DNA of 64,000 nucleotides from an uncultured Gammaproteobacteria bacterium (GCA_902521725.1 CABYTF010000001.1:1-64000), one strand, 5' to 3'; positions 33,438 through 42,987 are shown, numbered from the stretch's first letter. The notes: a model not told the origin generated them from the letters alone. Translations and numbers: made by a program.

Positions 33438-34824
33438 AAGAATACCATTTGAGCTTATCTCTTAACGAAACAACACCACCTATAATAAATATAGTTGGAG
33501 CTTTTGGCTTTTCTTTTTTGACAAGTACAGGCATATCTTGAAGAGTTGATATGTACTCTCTCTGAGTATTAGTTGTTCCTTGTTGAACAAGTGCGCAAGG
33601 CGTCGATTCGCTCATTCCGTGATTTATTAACTGCTCACAGATAATATTAATTGATACTAATCCCATGTAAAAAACTATCGTTTGATTTGGTTGAATCAAC
33701 TTATCCCACTGAAGCTCTAACTTACCCTCTTTCAGGTGTCCTGTGACAAATATACAACTTTGAGCATAATCTCTATGTGTTAGCGGTATTCCGCTATAAG
33801 TTGAGCACCCACTTGCACTCGTGACACCAGGAACAACCTGGAATGCTATTTTTTCATCTGCAAGAGTCTCTATTTCTTCACCACCTCTTCCAAAAATAAA
33901 AGGATCACCTCCTTTGAGTCGTAGAACTTTTTTACCTTCTTTAGCATATTTCACCAATAAATCATTGATTTCCTCTTGTCTAACAACATGGTTGTCTCTC
34001 TCTTTACCTACGTAAATCTTTGTTGCATCCCTTCTGATTAGATCAACTATCGAAGGATGAACTAATCTGTCGTATAGAGCAATGTCAGCTTGTTGCATCA
34101 AACGTAAAGCCTTAAATGTCAATAAATCAGGATCACCAGGTCCTGCCCCGACAAGATATACCTCTCCTTGGTTTGCAATGTCTTCATCAAAATCATCGAT
34201 TTGTTTATCAAGAAATGACTCTGCCTCATCAGTCTTACCTGATAAAACAAGCTCTAAAAATTTCCCGTTGAGCATCTTCTCCCAAAAGATTTTATTAGAT
34301 GAAAATTTTTGCATTTTATTGCGAACCCTAATGCGGTTCGAGGACACAATATCAGCAAGCTTGCCATAACTCGCTGGAACCATTGTCTCGAGTTTTGTTC
34401 TCAGAACTCTAGCTAAAACAGGGGATGCTCCACCTGTCGATACAGCTACTGTGATGTCACCTCTTTCAAGTATAGATGGAAAAATAAAATCACATATCTC
34501 GGGTTGGTCAACGACATTTACGATAATGTTGTGTTTCGCACAGTCTTTAGCAACTTGCTCATTTAGAGAGACATCATTTGTCGCAGATATGACAAATCTG
34601 TATTTATTCCCCTCTAGAAATTGCTCTGAATACTTATCTGTAATACATTTAATGTCGTGCTTTCTTGATAATTCCAAAATATAGTCTGTAAAATCTAAAG
34701 AGATAACTGTGATGTCAGCGTTTGCTTTAATTAAAAGGTCTAATTTTCTTTCGGCTACAGAACCTCCGCCAATAACTAAACATGGTAATTTATCAAGTTG
34801 CAAAAAGAAGGGAAAATACTTCAT
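33421..34824 (-). CDS. cysG: Siroheme synthase CysG
   Basis: Trifunctional 467-residue enzyme that makes siroheme from uroporphyrinogen III. The N-terminal dehydrogenase/ferrochelatase part has VIGGGSVAERKLDLL (17-31) and the STGGASPVLARVLR block near 130-143. The C-terminal methyltransferase part shows VGAGPGDPDLLT near 223-234 and RLKGGDPFIFGRGGEE near 300-315. Siroheme is the cofactor of DsrAB, so this gene supports the dsr operon some 13 kb away. It is the last of a run of - strand genes behind ppc. Confidence 0.96.
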   Translation of the reverse strand: MKYFPFFLQLDKLPCLVIGGGSVAERKLDLLIKANADITVISLDFTDYILELSRKHDIKCITDKYSEQFLEGNKYRFVISATNDVSLNEQVAKDCAKHNIIVNVVDQPEICDFIFPSILERGDITVAVSTGGASPVLARVLRTKLETMVPASYGKLADIVSSNRIRVRNKMQKFSSNKIFWEKMLNGKFLELVLSGKTDEAESFLDKQIDDFDEDIANQGEVYLVGAGPGDPDLLTFKALRLMQQADIALYDRLVHPSIVDLIRRDATKIYVGKERDNHVVRQEEINDLLVKYAKEGKKVLRLKGGDPFIFGRGGEEIETLADEKIAFQVVPGVTSASGCSTYSGIPLTHRDYAQSCIFVTGHLKEGKLELQWDKLIQPNQTIVFYMGLVSINIICEQLINHGMSESTPCALVQQGTTNTQREYISTLQDMPVLVKKEKPKAPTIFIIGGVVSLRDKLKWYSSNVED

Positions 34825-34829
34825 GAAAC

Positions 34830-35267
34830 TTACTTTGAGATACCTGCTTTCTTATACCACTCCTCTGCCTTCCTTAAATCCTGTTCAACAATTTTCCCCT
34901 CTTCAAATATCATTCCTAATGTTGTTGCAGAACCCATCATCCCTTCGTTTGCTGCTCGTTCAAACCACTCAATGCATAATTCTGAATTCTTTTCTGTACA
35001 TTCCCCCTCAAAATACATAAAACCAAGTGCATGCATAGCTAGAGGTAATCCATTCTCTGCAGCTTTTTTCATATATGAAAAAGCTTTATCTTCATTAGCC
35101 AAACACCCTAGACCATTCTGAAGCATTATAGCCATACGATACATAGCATCAGGATTTCCCTCCTCAGCAATAGGTGAAAGCAGTTTAGTGGCATGTGCGA
35201 AATTTTTTGTCTCGAACGCAGCAATACCGCTTTCGAGTTCCATCGCTCTGTTTTCCCTGAGATCCAT
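34830..35267 (-). CDS. Sel1-repeat protein
   Basis: 145 residues with about three Sel1-like repeats (GNPDAMYRMAIMLQNGLG, then GLPLAMHALGFMYFEGE and GMMGSATTLGMIFEEGK). Such helical solenoids bind other proteins. No signal peptide is seen, so it is cytoplasmic. It is packed between glutaredoxin (one-base gap) and cysG (five-base gap), but no specific partner can be named. Confidence 0.8.
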   Translation of the reverse strand: MDLRENRAMELESGIAAFETKNFAHATKLLSPIAEEGNPDAMYRMAIMLQNGLGCLANEDKAFSYMKKAAENGLPLAMHALGFMYFEGECTEKNSELCIEWFERAANEGMMGSATTLGMIFEEGKIVEQDLRKAEEWYKKAGISK

Positions 35268-35268
35268 G

Positions 35269-35520
35269 CTAAGTTAACAAATCCTCTAACTTACCATCCA
35301 TATCATGTTCAACAAGGTCATCAAAACCTCCAACATGATAATCGTCAATAAATATTTGTGGCACTGATTGCCTTCCTGATTTCTCTACCATTTCTGTTAT
35401 CAAAGAAGGATCTTGGTCAATCATAATCTCAGTGTAGTTAATATTTTTTTTGTCGAAAAAATTCTTTGCTCTTACACAATAAGGACAAATTCGGGTACTG
35501 TAAATTATAACTTTTTTCAT
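35269..35520 (-). CDS. grxC: Glutaredoxin 3
   Basis: 83-residue monothiol/dithiol exchange protein. The active site is CPYC in STRICPYCVRAKNFF. The glutathione-binding block QSVPQIFIDDYHVGGFDDL is complete. It reduces disulfides with glutathione in the cytoplasm. It lies one base from both of its neighbours, in the ppc-to-cysG run. Confidence 0.93.
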   Translation of the reverse strand: MKKVIIYSTRICPYCVRAKNFFDKKNINYTEIMIDQDPSLITEMVEKSGRQSVPQIFIDDYHVGGFDDLVEHDMDGKLEDLLT

Positions 35521-35521
35521 T

Positions 35522-35854
35522 TTAATTATAGTGTGTGATTTTCCTATTTACATTTTTTTGGACAATTATACCAATAACATCATATGAATTATCAAGCTTT
35601 ATCTCTGGATAGTCGCTATTCATTGCAAGTAGATATTTGTCTCCATCAATTGTTTTAAATTTTCTAAACCACCTTACTCCATCGTATTCGACAAAAATAT
35701 ATTGTCCATCAACACATGATCCTGATGGATCTACTATTACTATGCAGTCTTTAGGAAACTCTGGCTCCATACTGTTGTCAGTTACTTGTAAAGCATATGG
35801 CTCAGATGACCCACATTCGCTATTCAAATCAGTTATTTCGTTGTTTTCAATCAT
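35522..35854 (-). CDS. Stand-alone S24 (LexA-like) peptidase domain
   Basis: 110 residues resembling only the C-terminal half of LexA/CI-type repressors. The Ser region is VTDNSMEPEFPKDCIV, and a basic residue for the Ser/Lys pair may be in RWFRKFKTI. No DNA-binding helix-turn-helix is present. It could cleave itself, act as a truncated regulator, or work with a separate partner; none of this is proven. It overlaps the DUF2905 gene by four bases. Confidence 0.7.
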   Translation of the reverse strand: MIENNEITDLNSECGSSEPYALQVTDNSMEPEFPKDCIVIVDPSGSCVDGQYIFVEYDGVRWFRKFKTIDGDKYLLAMNSDYPEIKLDNSYDVIGIIVQKNVNRKITHYN

Positions 35855-36048
35855 CTAAATATCTTTAAAATTATACTTATTACAATACTAATTATTATGG
35901 CACTTGTAATTGGAAAATAGAGATTAAAGTTATTTTTTTTTATAATTATGTCGCCAGGGAGTCGACCCAACCCTAGATTACCCAGATAAGGGTAAAAAAG
36001 ACCAACTAAAATGAAAATGATCCCAATTACAATAAAAATTTTGGACAT
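35851..36048 (-). CDS. DUF2905 small membrane protein
   Basis: 65 residues with two membrane segments joined by GLGRLPGDIIIKKNNFNLYFP, the typical block of DUF2905. Function unknown. It starts two bases after the ppc stop and overlaps the S24-like gene by four bases. Confidence 0.8.
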   Translation of the reverse strand: MSKIFIVIGIIFILVGLFYPYLGNLGLGRLPGDIIIKKNNFNLYFPITSAIIISIVISIILKIFR

Positions 36049-36050
36049 TT

Positions 36051-38852
36051 CTATCCAGTATTTTTCATGCCAGTCGCAATAGCATGAATAGTCCTCAGCA
36101 ACGGGTCGAGATTAACTGTATCTTCATCAGGAATTTCTCGATGAGCTTTTAATAACATTACTTGGATATAATTTAGTGGATCTAGATATGGTTGTCTTCT
36201 GCTCAGTGATAATGACAATTTAGTGTTATCAGATAAAAGTTGATCTGAGTCAACTATCCTTAATAAAGTTTGAACTGTAGATTCAAACTCCCTTTCTATA
36301 TCGTCAATAATTTGATTAGCAGCATTTCTATCTTTTACGAGTAATGAGTAATCTCTTGCGATACCTAAATCAGATTTTGCAAGTGCCATTTGAATGTTAT
36401 CCAGTAGTACCCGAAAGAATGGCCACTCTGAGTACATTGTTTTTAATTTATCTATACTAGATTGATCACTAGCAATCATTGTATTGAGGGCTGAGCCAAG
36501 GCCATACCATGCAGGTAATGTATGCCTTGAAAGTGACCAACCAAATACCCAAGGAATAGCCCTTATAGAATATTTTGATCGTTGAGTTTTTTTTCTATGC
36601 GATGGTCTTGATCCTATGTTCAACTCAGCTAATTCTTGAACCGGAGTTGCTTCATAGAAATAATCCATAATACCCTCTTTATCATCTGTTAGATCCCTAT
36701 ATTTTTTTTCGCCAACAACAGACATTTCACTCATGATCTCTTCAAAATTATTCGTACAAGCTGTATCGTCAATTACGAGATGTTTACTTGCTTTGATTAA
36801 ACCGCTGATTGCAAGCTCAAGCTCATAAGATGCAGATTGTGGTACTGCATATTTATAAGATAGCACCTCGCCCTGCTCTGTAATCTTAATCATGCCTCTA
36901 ACCGTCTTGTTGGGCTGGGCTAAGATAGCATTGTGCGTTGGACCTCCACCTCTTCCAACTGTTCCTCCTCTTCCATGAAACAATCTACACTCAATCTGAT
37001 ATTTTTTTGAGATACCAAGGACTTGTTGTTGTGCCTTATATAAGCTCCATGAGGATGATAGTATGCCACCATCTTTGCAAGAATCAGAGTAACCAAGCAT
37101 AACTTCTTGTAGTTTACTGTCCTTATAGCTACCAATTAAGTTTGTGTATGTACTGTTACTGAATAAATCTTCTAGAATCTCTTCGATTCTTGTCAGGTCA
37201 TCAATAGTCTCAAACAAAGGTGTAACTTGGATGGATGCCTTAAGCTCTCCCTCCTCAAGAGAGACCAAGCCGCAGAGTTTCGCCAGAGCAAGAACTTCAA
37301 AGACATGACTTGCATGGTGAGTCATCGATATCACGTAGTTCCCAAATGCATGTTCACTTACCTCATTTCTCAGCTCTCTCATCACTGTAAAGACATCAAG
37401 TACTTTTTTTGATTCATCAGAGAGAGGTGCGTAAACATCATCGAGAGTTAAATCAGATTTAATGATGTTTTCCAGAGTTGAAATTCTTGATGATTCATCG
37501 AGCTGATCATAATCTTCGCTATTATGATTTTTCAATATTTCTGAAATTGTATTGGTATGGTTAGTCGATTCCTCTCTGATATCAAGATTAACAAGATAAA
37601 AACCAAATGTTTCAACTAATCTTATAAAATCGTTTAGGCCAAAGTCATTTAAAATATTATCATTGTCAGAAATCAATGAGTCTTTGATTAGATACAAGTC
37701 ACTCAAAAGTTCTTTTTCAGAATTATAAGCATGAGGAGTTTCGATATTAGTTTTATTTTTCAGCTGCTTAATTGCGTTTAATCTTTCTTTTAATCTATAT
37801 CTTATTATTTTTAATTTTCTCCTGTACGGCTCTTTTGCAAAATCCTGTGTTGTATCTTCAAATGCACCTTGAAAATATTTATCATCATCTTTTGATGAAG
37901 ATAGAAATTCTTTTGATGGTGTTGTAAGACCCGATGAATGAGTGAGCAGAGTTGACAGTTTCTGTGCTCGTCTCATGTACTCGTGCAACGCAGTTTCTGC
38001 ATGCATATACACTGCCTCTCTAGTTATGTCTGGTGTAACAAATGGATTTCCATCTCTATCTCCACCAATCCAAGAACCAAATCTTATGAAGCTAGGTACT
38101 TTTACATTGTCTGTGTGATAAACTCTTTTTATCGCTTTTTCTAAATCTCTATAAACCTCTGGTATGGCCCTGAATAGAGAAGTTCTAAAATAATATAATC
38201 CATTCTCCACTTCATCTAGTACCGTGGGTTTTCTGAGTCTAACTTCATCTGTTCTCCATAATATGAGAATTTCAGCTTGTAACTCATCAATCAATTCCTC
38301 TCTTTTTATAGACTGTCCTTTATAGCTTTGTAGCTCTAGAATGGTATTGAAAATTCTTCGCATTGCTTCTAGCTTGCTTCTTCTCTTTGCCTCAGTTGGG
38401 TGTGCCGTGAAAACAGGTATATACCTTAGTGAATTAATCAAACTTTCCAATTGAGTGTCATCCATTTCTGAAGCTTTACACTCCCTTAATGTTTGATCAA
38501 ATGAGCCCTCCCATGAGTCGAAACCTGATTTGAGACGATCAGTTCTATTTATATGTTGATATGCTTCCTCTGCAACATTTACCAGTGCAAAATACTTTGA
38601 AAACGATCTGATCACGTTTTTTAGAGTAATCGGATCTAGCTTACCAATATATCGAATAAGCTGATCATGTTTAATTTGGTTATTATCTTTTCTAAGGTTT
38701 ATGAATCCTTTTCTGAGTTTCTCAACTGCAATATAAACCTTATCACCAGCATGAGATTTAATGATATTGCCCAACAACTTGCCAAGCAGTTTCACGCTTG
38801 ATCTGAGTTGCGCATCATTCAATTTATCAAAGGTTTTAAGGAATTCACTCAT
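36051..38852 (-). CDS. ppc: Phosphoenolpyruvate carboxylase
   Basis: 933-residue enzyme that adds bicarbonate to PEP to give oxaloacetate, an anaplerotic step. The catalytic His is H151 in FTAHPTEAKRRS. GSWIGGDRDGNPFV and the glycine loop FHGRGGTVGRGGGP are intact. The C-terminal end MKNTG is normal. It leads a - strand run ppc-DUF2905-S24-grxC-sel1-cysG. For a dsr-type sulfur oxidiser this suggests a need for oxaloacetate for biosynthesis. The ATG has no strong ribosome site but fits the family length. Confidence 0.97.
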   Translation of the reverse strand: MSEFLKTFDKLNDAQLRSSVKLLGKLLGNIIKSHAGDKVYIAVEKLRKGFINLRKDNNQIKHDQLIRYIGKLDPITLKNVIRSFSKYFALVNVAEEAYQHINRTDRLKSGFDSWEGSFDQTLRECKASEMDDTQLESLINSLRYIPVFTAHPTEAKRRSKLEAMRRIFNTILELQSYKGQSIKREELIDELQAEILILWRTDEVRLRKPTVLDEVENGLYYFRTSLFRAIPEVYRDLEKAIKRVYHTDNVKVPSFIRFGSWIGGDRDGNPFVTPDITREAVYMHAETALHEYMRRAQKLSTLLTHSSGLTTPSKEFLSSSKDDDKYFQGAFEDTTQDFAKEPYRRKLKIIRYRLKERLNAIKQLKNKTNIETPHAYNSEKELLSDLYLIKDSLISDNDNILNDFGLNDFIRLVETFGFYLVNLDIREESTNHTNTISEILKNHNSEDYDQLDESSRISTLENIIKSDLTLDDVYAPLSDESKKVLDVFTVMRELRNEVSEHAFGNYVISMTHHASHVFEVLALAKLCGLVSLEEGELKASIQVTPLFETIDDLTRIEEILEDLFSNSTYTNLIGSYKDSKLQEVMLGYSDSCKDGGILSSSWSLYKAQQQVLGISKKYQIECRLFHGRGGTVGRGGGPTHNAILAQPNKTVRGMIKITEQGEVLSYKYAVPQSASYELELAISGLIKASKHLVIDDTACTNNFEEIMSEMSVVGEKKYRDLTDDKEGIMDYFYEATPVQELAELNIGSRPSHRKKTQRSKYSIRAIPWVFGWSLSRHTLPAWYGLGSALNTMIASDQSSIDKLKTMYSEWPFFRVLLDNIQMALAKSDLGIARDYSLLVKDRNAANQIIDDIEREFESTVQTLLRIVDSDQLLSDNTKLSLSLSRRQPYLDPLNYIQVMLLKAHREIPDEDTVNLDPLLRTIHAIATGMKNTG

Positions 38853-38907
38853 AGTTTTATGATATAAATAGTTGCAATAAACATACCCAAGTTCATAGCA
38901 GTGCTCA

Positions 38908-38929
38908 AGATACCTTTAAAAAAAGGTAT
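38908..38929. repeat. 9-bp hairpin between tadA and ppc
   Basis: Perfect stem GATACCTTT / AAAGGTATC around AAAA, in the 100-base gap between the tadA stop (38953) and the ppc start (38852). No T run follows the stem on the minus strand, so a terminator for pyrC-tadA is possible but weak. Confidence 0.45.
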
Positions 38930-38952
38930 CCACAAGCTTGACAAAACTGTTT

Positions 38953-39420
38953 TTAACCTTTTTTTCGCTTAGATTTGAAGAACTTTTGGAGTAGCTTTTT
39001 CGATTTGTCATTGTCATTAAACCTAATCACATTGGGTTTATGGTGACAAGACGATGATTCAAATATCTTGGGTCCATGTATAACGCCCCCACTCTTTGGA
39101 TCTGAAGCACTAAAGATTATATTACTCAACCTAGCAAAACTTATAGCTTGAGCACACATGGGGCATGGTTCAAGTGTTGATATCATAGAGCATCCATTTA
39201 GCCTCTCGTTACCTAATCTAGACATAGCTAGTCTCAATGCTAAAATTTCAGCATGATCAATGGATGATTTATTCGACTTCATCTGATTATAACTAGAGCT
39301 TACAACTTCATGTGTTCTATCATATATAATTACAGATCCAACAGGTACTTCATCAAGACTATAGGCCAATTTTGCTAATTCATAGGCAAAATCATAAAAT
39401 ATTTGGTAGTTATCGATCAC
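38953..39420 (-). CDS. tadA: tRNA-specific adenosine deaminase
   Basis: 155-residue zinc deaminase. The zinc site is in SSIDHAEILALRLAM (HAE) and TLEPCPMCAQAI (PCxxC). TadA makes inosine at the wobble position of tRNA-Arg(ACG). The DHAE and GSVI segments (EVPVGSVIIYD) fit TadA better than other nucleoside deaminases, although a guanine or cytosine deaminase is not fully excluded. It follows pyrC by seven bases. Confidence 0.87.
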   Translation of the reverse strand: MIDNYQIFYDFAYELAKLAYSLDEVPVGSVIIYDRTHEVVSSSYNQMKSNKSSIDHAEILALRLAMSRLGNERLNGCSMISTLEPCPMCAQAISFARLSNIIFSASDPKSGGVIHGPKIFESSSCHHKPNVIRFNDNDKSKKLLQKFFKSKRKKG

Positions 39421-39427
39421 ACAGGTT

Positions 39428-40762
39428 TTACATAGTCTCTTTGAATTTTACCATCTCGCCGATTGGCTGCCCTAGTACTTCATCGTTACACATTACACAA
39501 TTCCCTCTAACAATAGTATGAGTCGGCCATCCTTTTACTTTCATCCCATCAAAAGGTGTCCATTTACTTTTAGATTTCTGCTGCTCATTAGTGATCATCA
39601 TTTCTTTATCCATATCAACAATGGTGAAATCAGCATCGTAACCTACTTTAATTCTTCCTTTGTTATGTATCTTATGTATGCGCTCTGGCCCATAGCTCCA
39701 CAAGCTAACTAATTTGCTTAGAGATAATTTTCCATCATTCACATGATTAAGCATTATAGGCACAAGGGTTTGAACTCCAGGTGTTCCGCTCGGAGATTTA
39801 GGATATGTTTCTGCCTTCTCATCAAGTGTGTGAGGGGCATGATCAGAGGCGATTATATCCACGACATCATTATTCAAAGCTTTCCACAGAGCGTCTTGAT
39901 GACTTTTTTCTCTTATTGGTGGATTCTGTTGTGCAAGGGTACCAAGTCTCTCATAACACTCTGGTGCGTGTAAACTGAGGTGATTGGCCAGTAGCTCAAC
40001 ACTCGCTACATCTTTGTTTCTAGATAGAAAATCCATTTCTTGTTCTGTAGTAATATGGAGAATATGCACACGCCTGTTGTGTTTTTTAGCGAGTCTAACA
40101 ACTCGTTGAGTAGCAGACAAACAGCTTTCTGGTGAGCGCCATTTGCAATGCAGTGCTACATCATTACTATCACGTAAAATATTTATTTGGTTCTTCATCA
40201 TTATCATCTGATCCTCAGCATGCACTGCAATAACTCTTTGACCATTTGCCACGACAGACTCAACTTCCTCATCAGATGCAGTCATAAGATCCCCAGTGCT
40301 TGCACCCATGAAAATCTTAATACCACAAACTCCTTCTAAATTTTCCCATTCAGATAGATTAGATGATGTCCTCATTGTTCCTCCAAGATAGAAAGCATAA
40401 TCAGACCATGCACCTTTACGAGCACGTTCCAACTTATCTGCTATTGTCTCAGGTGTTATGGTAAGTGGGTTTGTATTTGGCATCTCAAAGATAGCAGTCA
40501 CTCCACCTGATACTGCAGCTAACATTCCGGATTCTAGATTTTCTTTTCCTTCAAGGCCAGGCTCTCTAAAGTGGACCTGAGAATCTATAACACCTGGAAG
40601 AATAAGAAGATTTTTACAATCTATTGTTTCGTCACTCTCAAAATTTTTTTCTGAAATAAGATTTATCGACCCATCTTTAACATAAATGTTAGTAGTGACA
40701 AGTTTGTCATCAATTATTGCCTTTCCATTTTTGAGACTCAAATTATAGTGTTGAGGTGACAT
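39428..40762 (-). CDS. pyrC: Dihydroorotase
   Basis: 444-residue amidohydrolase of the long (class I) type, closing carbamoyl aspartate to dihydroorotate in pyrimidine synthesis. The metal site is VIDSQVHFREPG near residue 60, with HAEDQ near 180, HILHITTEQE near 230 and ASDHAPHT near 305. An allantoinase-like function is possible in this superfamily, but the residues fit dihydroorotase. It is divergent from the MerC-like gene and forms a pair with tadA. Confidence 0.88.
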   Translation of the reverse strand: MSPQHYNLSLKNGKAIIDDKLVTTNIYVKDGSINLISEKNFESDETIDCKNLLILPGVIDSQVHFREPGLEGKENLESGMLAAVSGGVTAIFEMPNTNPLTITPETIADKLERARKGAWSDYAFYLGGTMRTSSNLSEWENLEGVCGIKIFMGASTGDLMTASDEEVESVVANGQRVIAVHAEDQMIMMKNQINILRDSNDVALHCKWRSPESCLSATQRVVRLAKKHNRRVHILHITTEQEMDFLSRNKDVASVELLANHLSLHAPECYERLGTLAQQNPPIREKSHQDALWKALNNDVVDIIASDHAPHTLDEKAETYPKSPSGTPGVQTLVPIMLNHVNDGKLSLSKLVSLWSYGPERIHKIHNKGRIKVGYDADFTIVDMDKEMMITNEQQKSKSKWTPFDGMKVKGWPTHTIVRGNCVMCNDEVLGQPIGEMVKFKETM

Positions 40763-40768
40763 TATCTA

Positions 40769-40803
40769 ATTATGCTATCATTTTTATGATATACATGCAT
40801 AAT
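40769..40803. promoter_or_regulatory. Nested inverted repeat in the pyrC / MerC-like divergent gap
   Basis: Outer arms ATTATGC (40769-40775) and GCATAAT (40797-40803) enclose inner arms TATCAT (40776-40781) and ATGATA (40786-40791). This lies in the 54-base gap between the two divergent starts. It could be an operator for a metal regulator, but AT-rich symmetry is common and no regulator is named. Confidence 0.35.
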
Positions 40804-40816
40804 ACGAATTACATCA

Positions 40817-41212
40817 ATGCAGAAGATAATAGATAATCTAGGAATAACAGTTTCATCAGTGTGTGCCATTCATTGTTTATTGCTACCAGCAATTTTTCTA
40901 ATAGCACCATACTCATTTCTTGCTAGCCATGAATTTCATGAGGCTTTGATTTATTTTATTCTTCCATGTGCACTAATAGCCTTCGTGCTGGGTTGTCGTA
41001 AGCATGGTGATATGAAAGTTGCAATCATGGGAAGTATAGGCATTATATTGCTAGCTTCAGCAGTAATTCTGCATGAGGCACTTCATAGCGACCAACATAG
41101 TGAGAGCTTGATGTCTGTCCTTATCACTGTTGTTGGTAGCGTAATATTGATATTCTCTCACTTGAGAAATAGAAAGCTATGTGCGAAACATAGTTATGAA
41201 TGCCACGAGTAG
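40817..41212 (+). CDS. MerC-domain membrane protein
   Basis: 131 residues with four membrane segments. The MerC hallmark Cys pair CAIHC is in helix one, and the Cys/His-rich tail ends KHSYECHE. MerC proteins move metal ions such as Hg(II), but chromosomal copies outside mer operons are common and may handle zinc or other metals. No other mer gene is present. Its stop touches the next gene's stop (convergent). Confidence 0.8.
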   Translation: MQKIIDNLGITVSSVCAIHCLLLPAIFLIAPYSFLASHEFHEALIYFILPCALIAFVLGCRKHGDMKVAIMGSIGIILLASAVILHEALHSDQHSESLMSVLITVVGSVILIFSHLRNRKLCAKHSYECHE

Positions 41213-42067
41213 CTACTGGTGATTAACAGGTGTAATAACTGCTTGGAAAGGACCGCTACCAAAACCTACAACTGGAGGATCATTGGTGTCTTCAAAAATT
41301 GTGGATCCCTCAGAAATACCAAAAGCAATATCGAATGATTTTAGATTAACACCGACAACTACCGGAGTTCCAAAAGTTTGAAATCCCTCAAGTGAATCAA
41401 CTTCAGCTGTTGATGTAGCTGTATGACCATTGGTATCTATAAGTATGCCTTTTATATCGCTGCCAGTATTATTTAGATTCGTAGCCTCAGCTGTGGCTTG
41501 CATACCAGCAGTGCCGCCATCTAGATCTAATAAGATTGAACCCCATGTGCCTGGAGCTATTGCTGAAGCACCGCAAGTTGAAGATTTTCCTGAAGTTTCA
41601 TTACCAGTCCCAGACACAGTTGAACAATGGATTCCTTCATCATTGCCATCAACTAAGCCTTCTTTGGCTTCATTAAATATTCGTTGTTGTTTAATGTAAA
41701 AAATATTATCAATGTGCATGTACCCATGTGTGTACACAGCTGCGGGTGGTTTCGTAAATGTAGCGCCAGTAAAGTTTACTTTTGTTGAGCCAGTAACATC
41801 TACTCTAACACCGGCGCTGCCGCCATTGAGAACCAAAACACATCCGCCGGCAGTTAAATCAGCGGCGCTGGATGTTGTAGGTTGAGTTGGCGCTGATGTG
41901 CATAGATACATTTTATACATTCTAATGCCATATGAATCTGGTTGACTTCCACAGCTATTGTTATCAACGGTTGTGACTCCACTTGTGACAGTACAAGTGT
42001 TTGCCATGCTAGCAAGTGGTGTAATGATTGTAAGAAGAAATATATATATTAATTTTTTCATACTCAA
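41213..42067 (-). CDS. Secreted Gly/Ala/Thr-rich protein paired with the inverse autotransporter barrel
   Basis: 284 residues with a signal peptide (KKLIYIFLLTIITPLASMA-NT). The mature part is rich in Gly, Ala, Thr and Ser and has paired Cys (NTCTVTSG, NNSCGSQ, GGCVLVLNGG, HCSTV, STCGASA), so disulfides are likely. I do not recognise a family. Its ATG overlaps the stop of the barrel gene upstream by four bases, so they are made together. It may be the surface partner of that barrel (inference). Confidence 0.7.
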   Translation of the reverse strand: MSMKKLIYIFLLTIITPLASMANTCTVTSGVTTVDNNSCGSQPDSYGIRMYKMYLCTSAPTQPTTSSAADLTAGGCVLVLNGGSAGVRVDVTGSTKVNFTGATFTKPPAAVYTHGYMHIDNIFYIKQQRIFNEAKEGLVDGNDEGIHCSTVSGTGNETSGKSSTCGASAIAPGTWGSILLDLDGGTAGMQATAEATNLNNTGSDIKGILIDTNGHTATSTAEVDSLEGFQTFGTPVVVGVNLKSFDIAFGISEGSTIFEDTNDPPVVGFGSGPFQAVITPVNHQ

Positions 42068-42987
42068 AACCCGCTCGCTGTTACTACAAACTCACCGCCC
42101 CCACGAACAGTGATGATGTTATTCTCTCTTCTTACTTTCTCATACATTCTTTGGCTGTCAATTTTTCCATAATTATATGCATTACTAGAAACAGTAAATA
42201 TTGGTGAGCCTATTCTTCTATCATTACAGCAAAGAATATAATTTAATTTAAGAAAAGTGTTACTGCTCATATTATCATCATCCTGCATTCCTACCTCTAC
42301 AGATAGCCGAGGTGTTGGCTCCATATAAAGACTTATGTTCTGACCATCTTTAATATCTAGAGTTTCATTGTTCCATTGATAGGCTTTGTAGTAAACCTTA
42401 GCCCAGGGCAAATATGGTACTTGAGCCCCGATTTCAGCATCATACCCGCTAGCAACAACTTCAGGTACTCCGTCAACATGGTGTATATCAGACAGATCCT
42501 CATAAAAGTTTATGTTTACATCATACACACTTGACTTCATCTCAAAACCGAGCCCTGCTCTCGCATGACCAGTGTTAAACTGATGATCATAGAATAAATT
42601 TAAGCCATATATAATTGTCATTTCACTATTCATCATTCTATAGACAAGACCAGCATTTAGAGTCTCATCATCATCAAAAGTAGAATATGATAACTGTGAT
42701 AAAATTTTTTGAAAATCATTTCCTGCAATCTCAAACAAGGAGATAGCTCTAAAAGTCGGTTTGGAGGCTTCTCTGGTTCTTGTCTCTATTTCAATAAGTC
42801 TAAGAGTTGATAAATTATCTCTAGCCCATGTTTCTATAGCAGACTCACCGTATGAAAAAGCTTGTTGTACAGCAGAATTTTTTGCTTGATTAACAGCGTC
42901 TTTAACCCCACCAGCCATAACAATAGAAGTCGAAAGCAATATAACAGCTGAAAAGCTAAATAACTTGAATTTTCTCGAAATACTCAC
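42064..42987 (-). CDS. Inverse autotransporter beta-barrel domain protein without passenger
   Basis: 307 residues: a signal peptide (about 1-24, ending IVMAGG), a short helical head (NQAKNSAVQQAFSYGESAIE), then a barrel with blocks IIYGLNLFYDHQ, HARAGLGFEMKSSVYDVNINFY and VPYLPWAKVYYKAYQW. This matches the intimin/invasin-type beta domain. Normally a long passenger follows the barrel; here the gene ends right after it. The start is a GTG at 42985-42987 with GGAGG five bases upstream. The secreted protein gene follows with a four-base overlap. Confidence 0.75.
   Translation of the reverse strand: MSISRKFKLFSFSAVILLSTSIVMAGGVKDAVNQAKNSAVQQAFSYGESAIETWARDNLSTLRLIEIETRTREASKPTFRAISLFEIAGNDFQKILSQLSYSTFDDDETLNAGLVYRMMNSEMTIIYGLNLFYDHQFNTGHARAGLGFEMKSSVYDVNINFYEDLSDIHHVDGVPEVVASGYDAEIGAQVPYLPWAKVYYKAYQWNNETLDIKDGQNISLYMEPTPRLSVEVGMQDDDNMSSNTFLKLNYILCCNDRRIGSPIFTVSSNAYNYGKIDSQRMYEKVRRENNIITVRGGGEFVVTASGF

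Noticed and set aside
40817-41212. Mercury resistance operon
   Set aside because: Only a MerC-domain protein is present; no merR, merT, merP or merA.
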